From Lineus longissimus (lineage: Eukaryota > Nemertea > Pilidiophora > Heteronemertea > Lineidae), in NCBI RefSeq assembly GCF_910592395.1, contig NC_088310.1, positions 13,273,501 to 13,337,500 on the forward strand: a stretch of DNA of 64,000 bases, given 5' to 3'. Positions 32,762 to 42,167 of this stretch are shown here, piece after piece. Both the position numbers and the translations under genes were made by a program. The notes under the pieces were generated by a model. The model made no database searches, had not been told where the DNA came from, and worked only from the letters and a program-made list of their open reading frames with translations. The number at the start of each line of letters is the position of its first letter. Position 1 is the stretch's first letter.

Positions 32762-33766
32762 ATGGACTTCATAATCAGTGAACAAGAATGTAATGAAGCC
32801 AAATTTGCGTACTACTTAACAGACCAATTAGACATAAAATCCATTACTTTGAAATCGATAACCTTTTACAATTCATGGTGGACAGGTGATTTTCTACCAG
32901 AGGGAGTCAGGATTTTCTCATTTCTAGTCGAAATAACCAGAATTACAACAAATGAGCCCTTAGATAAACAATTATGGTGTATGGATGAATTTAGGACATT
33001 ATTTGCTCCTGGACTTGAAACAGATACACTTGAAAAGGAAGTCATGAAAGTTTGCGAACGGCATTTGGAAAATGAATCTATCACAACTAAAGACACCATT
33101 ACTAAATACACATTTCCATACTCTCGACATTTTAGTTTAAGTGAGTTTTGTGAGGTATGGCAAAAATACATAAAAGAAATTGGAATTAGCCACGTGAAAA
33201 TTTACTGTGATAACATTAATTACATAACCCTTGAACTTACAGAGGATAAAGAGTACCCTCTGAAAGTAGACAAGTTAGATAAAAATGAAAAAATCAAGAT
33301 TGAGAGAAACACAGAAGGTTTTCAAATAAGCAAAACCATAAGAGAGTTGATAAAAAAACAGCTCACAGTGGTGAATGAGTGGTTTGGCTTTAAGAAAACT
33401 AAATTCACCAAGAAAGGAAAATACCACTCCACAAGACCACTAAACTTTTACAGGAAATATCTATTCCTGCAAGCTAATTTGGTTGACAAAGCTAAGACCC
33501 TCTACAACAATAAACCATCTGACATTTTCTGCATCATACCTGTAGAAGATGGTGACCAAATAAAAATGCAGCGATACGAACCGAATTGTAAGAAAACGAT
33601 AAATAAGTGTACTAATCACATAAAATTCGAAATCACTGATGAGAATGGTAAGCTAGTTAATTTCAGAGGAACAGAGGTTTCTTTAGAGTTAAGAATAGAG
33701 TTAAACTCTTGTGGTGAAGACAAGCACCTCGGACCACCTGATGAGATCATTCCATTAAAGGAATAG
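32762..33766 (+). CDS. 334-aa Polinton protein with penton-like C-terminus
   Basis: Intact; the only rightward gene in the right half. Mostly beta/alpha mixed without membrane segments. The C-terminal IKFEITDENGKLVNFRGTEV (about 296-315) echoes the penton's IRLTDEKGDIIDLNGHDVQ, with the same D-E-x-G spacing and following hydrophobic alternation, which suggests a related jelly-roll edge. It may be a second capsid-associated protein. It shares a 57-bp intergenic gap with PolB and overlaps the next converging gene by 20 bp. No firm family assignment. Confidence 0.6.
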   Translation: MDFIISEQECNEAKFAYYLTDQLDIKSITLKSITFYNSWWTGDFLPEGVRIFSFLVEITRITTNEPLDKQLWCMDEFRTLFAPGLETDTLEKEVMKVCERHLENESITTKDTITKYTFPYSRHFSLSEFCEVWQKYIKEIGISHVKIYCDNINYITLELTEDKEYPLKVDKLDKNEKIKIERNTEGFQISKTIRELIKKQLTVVNEWFGFKKTKFTKKGKYHSTRPLNFYRKYLFLQANLVDKAKTLYNNKPSDIFCIIPVEDGDQIKMQRYEPNCKKTINKCTNHIKFEITDENGKLVNFRGTEVSLELRIELNSCGEDKHLGPPDEIIPLKE

Positions 33767-34205
33767 TACATTTCTTCTCTTTAACTACAGGTTTAACAAG
33801 AGGGCTAATTGACCCCTTCCTGAGTGATCCCTTCATGACTGCTTCATTCAAGCCTGATCGCTGCTCTTTACTTACTTTTTTAGGAAGTTTCTTAAACATG
33901 ATAAATGCTGCTAAAATAATTGCACCTAAACCTACATAGACATAGGTATTGCTGGTAGATTCACGCAGTGATACATCAGTATTTTGAGATTGTGGTTCTT
34001 CTTCCTCTACTTCTTCTTCCTCCTTTTCCACAACTCTGTTGTTTGGTGAGGAGTACTGTACTTTAAATGTCGTCTTATCCTTTTTTATCCTCTTAAATTC
34101 CTGAGATCTTCTACCCAGTTCTCTAGACCATGCTAATTGTTTCTCTGATCGAGGTTTCTTAGACACTGAAACTTTAGTAGTATCAGTTACAGTTTCAAGT
34201 TCCAT
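33747..34205 (-). CDS. single-pass membrane protein with acidic stretch, 152 aa (Polinton)
   Basis: Start in TAAATG. The basic N-terminus (KKPRSEKQLAWSRELGRRSQ) is followed by an acidic run (EKEEEEVEEEE, about 60-70), a membrane helix (about 89-107, YVYVGLGAIILAAFIMF) and a basic C-terminal part. The W-S-R-E-L-G block is a recurrent feature of small Polinton-type proteins. It is probably a virion or assembly membrane protein. The frame is intact, with a 20-bp overlap with the end of the 334-aa gene. Confidence 0.6.
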   Translation of the reverse strand: MELETVTDTTKVSVSKKPRSEKQLAWSRELGRRSQEFKRIKKDKTTFKVQYSSPNNRVVEKEEEEVEEEEPQSQNTDVSLRESTSNTYVYVGLGAIILAAFIMFKKLPKKVSKEQRSGLNEAVMKGSLRKGSISPLVKPVVKEKKCTIPLME

Positions 34206-34254
34206 TTATCTTGGCCGAATTTAATTCGAACTATGTTCTCATAACCAGGTTAAT

Positions 34255-35097
34255 TTAGTCTTCTTTATCATCACTACCTGTGATATCTAGACTTTCATCT
34301 ATTGGTTTGTCACATTCAGAGACAGTCATATTTGGTGTATTCATATTTGGTGTATTCATACCCGATGTATTCATTGATGATTCCTCATGACAATGGCCTA
34401 AAGTAATAAGTGTTGTTGAAGCAAGTGCCGTCAATGCTCCCATTTTGATACTAACCCATCCAAGCCATTTGTCAAGTTCATTGGTAACGATGTAATCATT
34501 TCTGAGGTCATGGTAATGATCATCCTCGTCATCTATTGGTAATAACCACCTTGATAATTTAGTGTAAGCTTTAAGTACTGTCTTACCCAAAGAATCATTA
34601 AGTCTGGCAGCCATCTTTGTCTGGTAGATTCTGTGGTGTTTTAAGAGTTCCTTTTCTGTCATATTATCTAAGTCATCTAAAGTTAGTTGTTTATTAAGTA
34701 AATACTTGCTTTTCCCAGTTGCAACTAAAATTTCTAAGTCTTGTTTGGCTTTAAGGCCACTATCAGTCAAATAGTTCAAATTTTGTTGATTGCTACTTGA
34801 ACCTTGTTGATTGCTAGTTGATCCTAGTTGGCAACTAGAATTGACTATTCCTTGACTAGGAGTAACTAAATTTGAACTATTCAACTGCTTGTTTGAAACT
34901 TGTTGATTTGTAGTGCAGTTCTGTTGAAAGTTAGTACTGTTCTGTTGGTAACTACCAGTGTGCTGTTGGTTAGAAGCCCCGACTCGAGCTATGCTCTCAG
35001 GACTGCGACCGACTGGGTTTTGATTGATAACACCAATATGTTTCATTTGTTGTTCAATTACAGATGATGTCTGACTATTCATTTGCTGACTGTTCAT
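34255..35097 (-). CDS. Gln/Asn-rich protein with hydrophobic segment, 280 aa (Polinton)
   Basis: Start in TAAATG. Residues 1-110 are dominated by NQQ/SNQQ words (prion-like composition). A structured part follows (LTLDDLDNMTEKELLKHHRI and onward to KWLGWVS), then a hydrophobic helix (about 235-252, MGALTALASTTLITLG) and MNTPN repeats near the C-terminus. Intact. The structured half looks like the conserved domain and the NQ-rich region a lineage-specific extension. Function unknown. Confidence 0.55.
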   Translation of the reverse strand: MNSQQMNSQTSSVIEQQMKHIGVINQNPVGRSPESIARVGASNQQHTGSYQQNSTNFQQNCTTNQQVSNKQLNSSNLVTPSQGIVNSSCQLGSTSNQQGSSSNQQNLNYLTDSGLKAKQDLEILVATGKSKYLLNKQLTLDDLDNMTEKELLKHHRIYQTKMAARLNDSLGKTVLKAYTKLSRWLLPIDDEDDHYHDLRNDYIVTNELDKWLGWVSIKMGALTALASTTLITLGHCHEESSMNTSGMNTPNMNTPNMTVSECDKPIDESLDITGSDDKED

Positions 35098-35120
35098 TTA
35101 AATTAATAGAAACATGAGTG

Positions 35121-36146
35121 TTAAGTGCAAAATGCTGTTTTCACAAGTTTATTGCACTTAACACTAGCTGGTGCTAACTTAATACTACTGATGCAGTTAA
35201 TGTCTCGACCTGCACTAGCACTCAATAAAACGTCAAACTGCTTGTCAATATCCTGGTCATATTCCTTCTCAACCTTGTAATTCTGGAAGAAAATACTTTG
35301 AGTGAAATCATACCATAATCTCTCCAAATCATTAACTCGCTCCTTGTTGGTTAAAAAAGGTCTAAATATTACATAATCAATTTTCATCGTTTTAAAGGCT
35401 TGGTGTAAAAATACCTTGTAGTTAATTGTGACCTTCACACCACAGTAATGCAGAAATCTAAGGAAAGCATAGTACACTAGTCTAAGGTCAGTGATATTCT
35501 CATCTGTTAATTGGGGTTTACCAATAGCCCTGTTGATAAATTCAATGGCAAGAAACCAGTCATATTCCCCACAGTGAAATGCAACAAGTATGGCCTCGCC
35601 ATGTAACCCCTTTTCCCGTAACTTAGAGGGGAGAGTGTTAATACCCATTTTTAAAGCTAAGTGGACTGTACTTTCATATCTCTGCTTACTAAGACATTTT
35701 CTGTGACTTGAAAAGTAGCACTGTAAATACACTTCCACAAAGTCCTTTAAATATTTGAGAACCGATTCAGACAAACGTCTCCATCCAAGCTTTCTAAGAA
35801 TAATGTCAAAATAACGAATCTTGTTGTCAATATTGATCTCAAGAGTCTTAAAATCATCATCATAACTGGTTGCATTACAAACAATGCAGAATTGATACTT
35901 CACAGTTTTAGCGGCGTTCCTGGCTAAATTTAAATTTTTTTGATACTCAAAAAGTGTCCAACGTTTGCAATTACGGCAGAATTGAGCATTAGTGTTGGTA
36001 CTGACGTCATATTCTTTCATTCTTGGAAGGACTACTTTGTGTGTCTCAGTAGGCAAATTTCCCACTGTCATAATTCTTGCTGTCATTTTCTTCACTAAAA
36101 TTTCTATCCATGACCCTAGGACGAATGAATCCTTTAAGATTCTCAT
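35121..36146 (-). CDS. zinc-ribbon-containing protein, about 341 aa, unassigned (Polinton)
   Basis: The first ATG is at 36,146; a GTG-led extension to 36,158 is less likely. Two CxxC pairs (FCRNCKRW and FCIVCNATS) about 30 residues apart suggest a zinc ribbon near the N-terminus. The rest is helical and basic, with single Cys/His residues (FHCGEYDWFLAIEF, HYCGVKV). No nuclease, protease or polymerase motif was recognised; in particular no adenain-type His/Asp/Cys set could be made out. Intact, leftward, 23 bp from the neighbouring gene. Confidence 0.5.
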   Translation of the reverse strand: MRILKDSFVLGSWIEILVKKMTARIMTVGNLPTETHKVVLPRMKEYDVSTNTNAQFCRNCKRWTLFEYQKNLNLARNAAKTVKYQFCIVCNATSYDDDFKTLEINIDNKIRYFDIILRKLGWRRLSESVLKYLKDFVEVYLQCYFSSHRKCLSKQRYESTVHLALKMGINTLPSKLREKGLHGEAILVAFHCGEYDWFLAIEFINRAIGKPQLTDENITDLRLVYYAFLRFLHYCGVKVTINYKVFLHQAFKTMKIDYVIFRPFLTNKERVNDLERLWYDFTQSIFFQNYKVEKEYDQDIDKQFDVLLSASAGRDINCISSIKLAPASVKCNKLVKTAFCT

Positions 36147-36244
36147 TGTTCCACTCACTAAAATAATAATCTTTTAATGAGATGTATTTATTCATATTTA
36201 CATGATAATTATTTTTTTAAAAATTGTTTTTGATAGAAGGTCAC

Positions 36245-37756
36245 CTAAGACCTTTTACGTGATTTTAAGGCTTTAACACCCCCAATTAAACCATAGATTA
36301 TGGAGCTCACAATAGCAATAACTGCTATGATCAGATGTTCAGCTAGAAAGCCAACAACTGCACCAATTGTTTTCAGGAGAAATGAAACTAAAGACCCTAT
36401 TATTCCAGGTAAAGCCGCAGCTGATTTCTTGGCTAGTTCTTTTAGCCATTCAGCAAACTTCTTGAGACCTTCTTTTACTTTATCTGGTATTGATGGTTTT
36501 GGTCCTGGCCCAGGTTCTGGTGTAGGTCCTGGAGTTGGGTCTGGTCCTGGAGTTGGGTCTGGTCCTGGAGTTGGTTTTACAGATTTAGTGGCACCACTTA
36601 AAGCACTACTGATACTGAGACCTAGAGTTGTAAATGTCATTACAACAGCTGTTATTATGGCACTAATGGTTACACCATACGTCTTAAAAAGTAACTTTAT
36701 TCTGTCCTTTAGAGGAATAGTTGAATCTGGTTTCTTTAGAACATCAACAATTAAACGTTTAATTCTTCTAGTTTGTGACTCCCTGTCATTGTCTAACCTC
36801 CATACCTTTGACATTTCCTCATGCAATTTGTCATTTAGTTCATCTGTTTGCTTTTTCAACTCCCCCGTATCTTCAGAATCTTCTTCTACAGACTCTACAT
36901 AGTCTCTTGTTAAATTACGAAGTTTATTTTTTAATTCCTCTATTTGCATGTCCTTATCCATCTTTACTGCAGCTAGATCATCACCAGCCTGTTTAAACCC
37001 TCTAAGTTCTCTCAAAGCGTATTCTGTAAAACCAAATGCCCTTAATTCTTCATCAGTAGCATCTATCAGTTTATCTATTGGTTGGTTTGAACTGTTTACC
37101 TCATTAATTAGTGACTGTGTTTCAACAGCTTGAGTTGATACCGGTTGTGGTTGACTTACTGATTCCGGGCCTTCCATAGGTGCCATTCTAGGTCCTTCCA
37201 TAGGTGCTGGTTCATCAGGTTCAATCATACCTTTTAAATAATTAACAAAATTAGTACCAAACTTATTCTTTAATGTGCTTTCAGCAAAGAAGTCTCCATC
37301 ACCCTTAGTTAAAGGAATTAACTTGTTAATAATGATTCCATCATTATCACGATAGTCAAATAAATTTTCGTTTCCAAGTTTACCTTTTATCAAATCAAAT
37401 TCATACAGTGTTGTCGGAAAATAATAAAGTTTATTACCATCGTGAAGAATGTGTGGTGCAAGATTACTCAATTTGTTCTTGTCATATTTCCATTTTGTTT
37501 CTTCCAATGCTTTTGCAAGTTTATCCTCTACTTCATCGTAACTTAACTCCTTTTCCATCAATTCAGGGACATTACTTCTTACTCTATCTGGAGTTGTAGT
37601 GAATGAAGTTTCAGTAGTAAGATTTGTAGTACCTGTGTTGTATGTTGTGCCGTCATCTTGTAAAATTCTATGATTTCTCCAATCAGGAGGATCATCATCA
37701 GGATCGTAATCATAATCGTAATCATCCATTTCATAATCTTCACCTCCTTCAGCCAT
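36245..37756 (-). CDS. 503-aa coiled-coil and membrane-active-looking protein (Polinton)
   Basis: Intact. An acidic Asp/Tyr-rich start (residues 8-24) is followed by a compact domain (about 95-175), a Pro/Glu linker, a coiled coil (about 258-335) and a hydrophobic helix (361-388). Next come a Pro/Gly hinge of TPGPDP repeats (395-420), an amphipathic helix (VKEGLKKFAEWLKELAKK, 426-443) and a long hydrophobic C-terminal stretch (449-493) ending in KALKSRKRS. The order of hinge, amphipathic helix and hydrophobic end suggests a protein that inserts in or bends membranes, perhaps a virion protein. That is inference; no family was recognised. Confidence 0.55.
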   Translation of the reverse strand: MAEGGEDYEMDDYDYDYDPDDDPPDWRNHRILQDDGTTYNTGTTNLTTETSFTTTPDRVRSNVPELMEKELSYDEVEDKLAKALEETKWKYDKNKLSNLAPHILHDGNKLYYFPTTLYEFDLIKGKLGNENLFDYRDNDGIIINKLIPLTKGDGDFFAESTLKNKFGTNFVNYLKGMIEPDEPAPMEGPRMAPMEGPESVSQPQPVSTQAVETQSLINEVNSSNQPIDKLIDATDEELRAFGFTEYALRELRGFKQAGDDLAAVKMDKDMQIEELKNKLRNLTRDYVESVEEDSEDTGELKKQTDELNDKLHEEMSKVWRLDNDRESQTRRIKRLIVDVLKKPDSTIPLKDRIKLLFKTYGVTISAIITAVVMTFTTLGLSISSALSGATKSVKPTPGPDPTPGPDPTPGPTPEPGPGPKPSIPDKVKEGLKKFAEWLKELAKKSAAALPGIIGSLVSFLLKTIGAVVGFLAEHLIIAVIAIVSSIIYGLIGGVKALKSRKRS

Positions 37757-37766
37757 AATTACTTAT

Positions 37767-39117
37767 TTATCTAACCATAAAAACAATCAATGTACCAACA
37801 ACTGAGTAAAGCATGAATTTAATTGTTTCATGAGTATCATCCTCCCTCTCAACTTTGGTGTCCCGTTTAGTAGTAGGAGTATTCTTTGATGTTTCAGTTG
37901 TTTTTGGTGCATCAACATTACTCTTTGGTGTATGACTGGTCTTGACAGTATCAACACTACTCTTAACTCTTATTTTCTAAGAACTATTTCCTTCCATCAG
38001 TGGTGGTGGTAAGGTCTTTTTGTGGTTAATGTCATTCTTACCAGGTTTAGCATTTTTTGGTGCTATTAAAATGTTATTATTGTAGTTATCCAGCTTACCA
38101 ATAACGAGTACCATATTTGACCCTATGACATACAATCCTGGTGCTATTACATAATCTAGTCTTGTATGAGTGTCACTCACTGCTTTTTGATATCTTTGAA
38201 TTGAAGTGGGAATATCAGGATGTTGGATGTCGAGTCCTTTAATAGTTTGTTAAATTCCTTCTGAGCATCCAATTCTGTACCCGGTACTCCAATTATTGGT
38301 GTTCTGGTCAACGCCTGAGCACCCAGAATACAGTAAACATATGTTCTTATTGTGTCATTCAACCTCTCTATTCCAGGATTAGATAAACCATTTGATTTAA
38401 ATATCATGAATTGTTGATAGGTTTGACATTCATTTTGTGTAATTACATCAAATACATTCTTGTGTTGTTTCACATGATACTTAATGAAGGTATCTGGAAA
38501 TTAGCCATTCCAGCATCCCAGTCTTTACTGAACATCGGTGGCATTCTATTTTCATGAACTTGCATGAGGAAGAAATTGATTTTAGAATCATTGATGTAAT
38601 ATCTGGGATCAGTTATGTTCGGGTTGTAATCCGGTACACTCCAGGAAGTCCACCCCTCATTACTTTCAAACACTGAGAAATCATATTCGTCTTTTAAACC
38701 AAATTCACTCAATAACCCTCCTAGTTTCCTACGGTTAATGTTATTGTTTGTCTCATTGAAATCACTTTCACCTGGAATTGGTATCTCTAGATTCTTCATG
38801 ATCTTCAATATTTGATAGTAAACATGAATTCTGTAAATTGACCTTATCAATGGGTCACTGTGATTCAAGTGATCATCTATTGAAATACCACAACCGGTAG
38901 TAGCAAACCAAACAGCCATGTTAAATTGGTTCTGGTAAAACGATAATGGATTCTTTTCCAGTCGCAGACAGTCTTTCTTATTTTTCAGGCTCAAAAACCC
39001 AGGTGTTATCTTAGTTTCTTGTAGTCTGAAGAAATTGTTACTGGTAACAGTTACTTCTAAATTAAAGAAGTCATAGGTGAATTTACTTTTATGTTGATTT
39101 GCTATTGGATAATACAT
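37767..39117 (-). pseudogene. Tlr6F-type conserved Polinton protein in four broken pieces
   Basis: Three overlapping ORFs (39,117-38,470, 38,473-38,177, 38,180-37,977) plus an in-frame continuation beyond the TAG at 37,977 read as one protein of roughly 440 aa. The N-terminal part contains FNMAVWFATTGCGISIDDHL. The middle has NPGIERLNDTIRTYVYCILG. The third has DYVIAPGLYVIGSNM and a KLDNYNNNILIAPKNA loop. The last is Thr/Lys-rich and ends in a membrane helix (FMLYSVVGTLIVFMVR). The 4-bp overlaps are therefore frameshifts (two) and not translational coupling, and there is one nonsense codon. Related proteins are widespread in Polintons, with no settled function. It is the outermost gene, beside the right TIR, and starts in TAAATG. 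Confidence 0.7.
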
Positions 39118-39143
39118 TTAATTTACTTGAATTTTTCCTTGAA

Positions 39144-39346
39144 TTTTGGATAATGAAGACAGTAAAAAGGCCATTTATTTTAAGGAAATAACCCATTGAG
39201 CTGTAGTATTCCCTAAGAATGATAATAATGGGGTGGCTGGTTCTTAGGGGTTTCTAAGCTAATTTGAGACAAAAAGGCCTGTAAGGGCTTTGGTCAAAAT
39301 GGCTTCAAAATACCTATTATTCCTATCACCCCATTATTATCATTGT
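39144..39346 (-). repeat. Polinton right TIR
   Basis: Reverse complement of 13,883-14,085, same length. Visible differences are the second terminal base (C for G) and one base in the inner TCTTGGGGAA/TCTTAGGGAA. Followed by the TTAGCG duplication at 39,347-39,352. Confidence 0.9.
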
Positions 39347-39620
39347 TTAGCGCGTATAGTCAGCGAGCTAAGGCCAGCTCAGGAATTTGGCACGGCGAGG
39401 ATCGGTCTAAGCGTTTGGTGCAGGCACATCCAAGCCGCCCAGGTCGTGTCAGAGGAAAGTGAATTAAGCAGACCACACGCCCATGAATACCATATGGAGA
39501 GTACTGAATTTCTACCCTCATAAGAGGACGTATTTAGGTGGGAGACGGTTTCACAGGAAGCTACACCTTCTTGGCGGGTTGATATAGCCGTCTGGGTCAG
39601 GTCTAGCGATACATGCCGAT

Positions 39621-40324
39621 TTGTTTCTGGCCTATCGGGCGGCTCACTGTATCCCATCTTTTCTGCAGTCAGGAGCCTCTGCTGAAACGGAAACCGACCA
39701 TGGTAGACTACAGGCGCTGGAGCAGGAGGTAAAGAAGCTAAGAGAGGCAAAGGATGGCGGTGCCGGGAATGTGGAGCTTGCTTTGGCACAGGTGAGGATG
39801 CTCGCGGCTAGATCTTCTTCGACGAACCCCGTCTTGATCGCGGCAATGGAGACGCTATATGACGCGGCTACTTTCAGTGATCATGCCGATAAGGAATCCT
39901 ACAAAATGGCCGTCAGGGCTTGCCGGGAAAATGATGCGGGTGGAGCCCTGCATGGGCTGGTGATCAAGCTAGTTGGGTCTGATTCGGCCAAGAAGGCCCA
40001 GTCGGCCGTGGATGCGTGGAAGAAGGTTCTTAAGAAGACAAAATAAAATAAATAAAACCGAAGCAAACGGAGAAAGATCTCGGGGAGCAGAACGCGGGTA
40101 ACTCAAACGCACAGCAGCTTTTGAATCAGCTGATCTCCCAGTTCTCGGCCAGGGGGACATCCAGGTATTTCACGCCATCTCGAGGCAGGGGAAGGGGGGC
40201 ATTCAGGCGTGGCTCGGCCACCCCTTCCGCTTCCAGGCCGTGTTTCTTGTGTAACGCCTCCGATCATTGGGTGTCGGGCTGCCCACTGAGAGATGGGAAA
40301 AATCCAGATGGGAAACAGGCATAA
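39621..40324 (+). pseudogene. Ngaro gag-like region: coiled coil and CCHC knuckle
   Basis: One frame (39,621-40,046) encodes a coiled-coil segment (RLQALEQEVKKLREAKDGG) and an Ala-rich helical part. A second frame (40,121-40,324) encodes an Arg/Gly-rich stretch and a zinc knuckle CFLCNASDHWVSGC (C-x2-C-x4-H-x4-C). A stop cluster at 40,046 and a phase change separate them. Order and content fit the nucleocapsid-type ORF of YR retrotransposons. Its upstream part is cut off by the Polinton. Confidence 0.65.
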
Positions 40325-40689
40325 TAATTGGTGGGGGCAGTCAATCTGTTGTTCGTTCATGATTCCCGGGTCATTTCATGGCCATAAAAAGTGAGTTTCC
40401 CGGTGATAGGGGAACATTTGGTATATAATAATAATATTACTAATATTTTTAGGTGACCGTACATTTAGTTGTATTACGCGTACAGGCAGGTTCTCTTCTC
40501 TCCCATTTCCGGGGGCTCCTTAGTGGCGCTTTTGTGGACTTGTCCACCAGGGATGGGCGTTGAGGGGGTCTGCCTTCCCATTCTTGTCTCACGAAATCGA
40601 TCGGGTTAACATAAGTGCCGTTTCGTCTTCCCGGCGTTGGGGAAAGGTAGTGAGAGTCTAACTATAAGTTTAGTAGCCAGTAGCTGTTC

Positions 40690-42167
40690 ATGGATTGGTT
40701 TACGCGGAAGCAGGATTGTTTCAGAATCCATACTTCATGTCTCGCGTTTCCCCATTTGCAGAAGTATGTTCCAAATTGGGAAAAAGACGCCGGTTTTGAC
40801 CCAGAAAAGGCACTTCGTGAACGTAGAGCGACCCGATTCATAGACTGGGAAGGCAACCCCCTCGACGCGAAACCCTCGTATTATTTGAAGCACACGTGGG
40901 ATTGGGAAGGTTATCAATGGGAGGACAGGCTATCACGGCTACCATTCCGAGACGATAAAAATTTTACGGCAGGTCAGGTCCATAGCGAGCCGGCTAATTG
41001 GTTATGGTTACTGGATCACAATAGCATCCCCGATGGTCTCATGGTAAAAGACTGGATACTCAACAAGGTCAATGTCCATGATTTCTTTCAACATTTTAAG
41101 GGCAATTTTGCGGGAAAGCACTTTGACTAGGTCTTACCTCCTCGAGTGGTACTCCCAAATTTCAAGAATTGTGAGTTGTATGCTGACGAAATCGCCAGGC
41201 AGCTCGAAGAAATATAAGAAATGGCTCCCTAGAAATTGTGGGAAAGGTGGGGGAAGTTGAACCTCCTCACCTAGTCATGCCTTTAGTTATGGTCAAAGGT
41301 TCTAGGAAAAGTAGGCTGTGTCATGACGAGCGTCTGCTCAACCTTTTTATGAAACACATGCCTTTTTCTTTGGAAGGCTTGCCCATTATTCCTAGCCTCC
41401 TCGAGCCTGGCGATTTCGTTGCTTCATCCGACGAAAAGTCGGCCTATATGGGTATTTCACTGACAGAAGATTCCAAGACCTATTTCGGTTTGGAATTCGG
41501 GTGCTGGTACCTTCAGTACACCGTGTTGCCGTTCGGCTGGTCAGTCAGCCCGTTTGTGTACCAGAAAACGGGAATGCAAGTCACAGAATTCTTGAGGTCT
41601 CGGGGAATAACTGCAACCCAGTATCTAGACGACCGTTTCTTAGGCCCAATGGTAAGGAGGGGGGCAACGGCCATCCAGAGGACAAGCCTAACCATTTTCT
41701 TCAACGCAGCTACGCTTTTGGCACTGGGCTTTACAATTGAGCGTTTCAAATCATTATGGTTCCCTCGGCTATCCTTGAAACATTTAGGGATGATTATGCA
41801 CACGGTTGCGAGATGTTTCGAAATACCGCCGGAAAAGTTGGCTCGTTTCAGAGAGCTCAGAGAATTTATACTGGGCCTCAAGATGGCCCACCTGAAATTA
41901 CTACAGAAATTGATGGGGAAGTGTATTTCCTTTTCCCTGGCGTTCCCGGCAGCAAAGCTCTTCATCAGGGTTATGGCTCGCGAGGTGGGTAAAGCTGGGA
42001 GAAACAACAGGTTAATATCCATTGCGGGGGACCTTCGCGAAGAAATTGAATTTTGGAACTTCTTAGACCATCACTCTGATTGGGTACCATGGAGGCAAGA
42101 GCGGCACACTCAGCTTGTCCTATCGTCGGATGCTAGCGGTTTCGCTTGGGGTGCATCTGTACCGTGA
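40690..42167 (+). pseudogene. Ngaro reverse transcriptase
   Basis: The first frame (40,690-41,130) gives a conserved N-terminal part (RATRFIDWEGNPLD, WLLDHNSIPDGLMVKDW). After a frame change and stops near 41,130-41,230 the second frame (from 41,238) carries the RT fingers and palm: VKGSRKSRLCHDERLLNLFM, DEKSAYMGISL, LPFGWSVSPFVYQK and catalytic ATQYLDDRFLG. It ends in the start of RNase H (LSSDASGFAWGASV), where an insertion begins. The DIRS-order RT signature is clear. It copies the element's RNA when intact. Confidence 0.85.

Larger units (their letters stand above)
13883..39346. mobile_element. Polinton/Maverick element, complete ends
   Basis: 203-bp terminal inverted repeats (13,883-14,085 and 39,144-39,346) differ at about two positions. 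They start AG on the left and AC on the right, and are flanked by TTAGCG direct duplications (13,877-13,882 and 39,347-39,352). Six-bp duplications and AG-type ends are the Polinton signature. Inside are the family's hallmark genes: protein-primed PolB, retroviral-type integrase, HerA/FtsK-type packaging ATPase, double-jelly-roll major capsid and penton. The span is 25,464 bp, including 4.2-kb and 2.8-kb later insertions. At least six genes carry stops, shifts or insertions, so it is no longer functional as a whole. Confidence 0.95.

Noticed and set aside
36300-37133. Plus-strand ORFs of up to 200 codons opposite the 503-aa gene
   Set aside because: Shadows of the minus-strand gene, dominated by the complement of its Pro/Gly repeat.
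38177-38473. Separate 98-aa gene with coupled 4-bp overlaps
   Set aside because: Its content fits the middle of one larger Polinton protein, so the overlaps are better explained by frameshifts.
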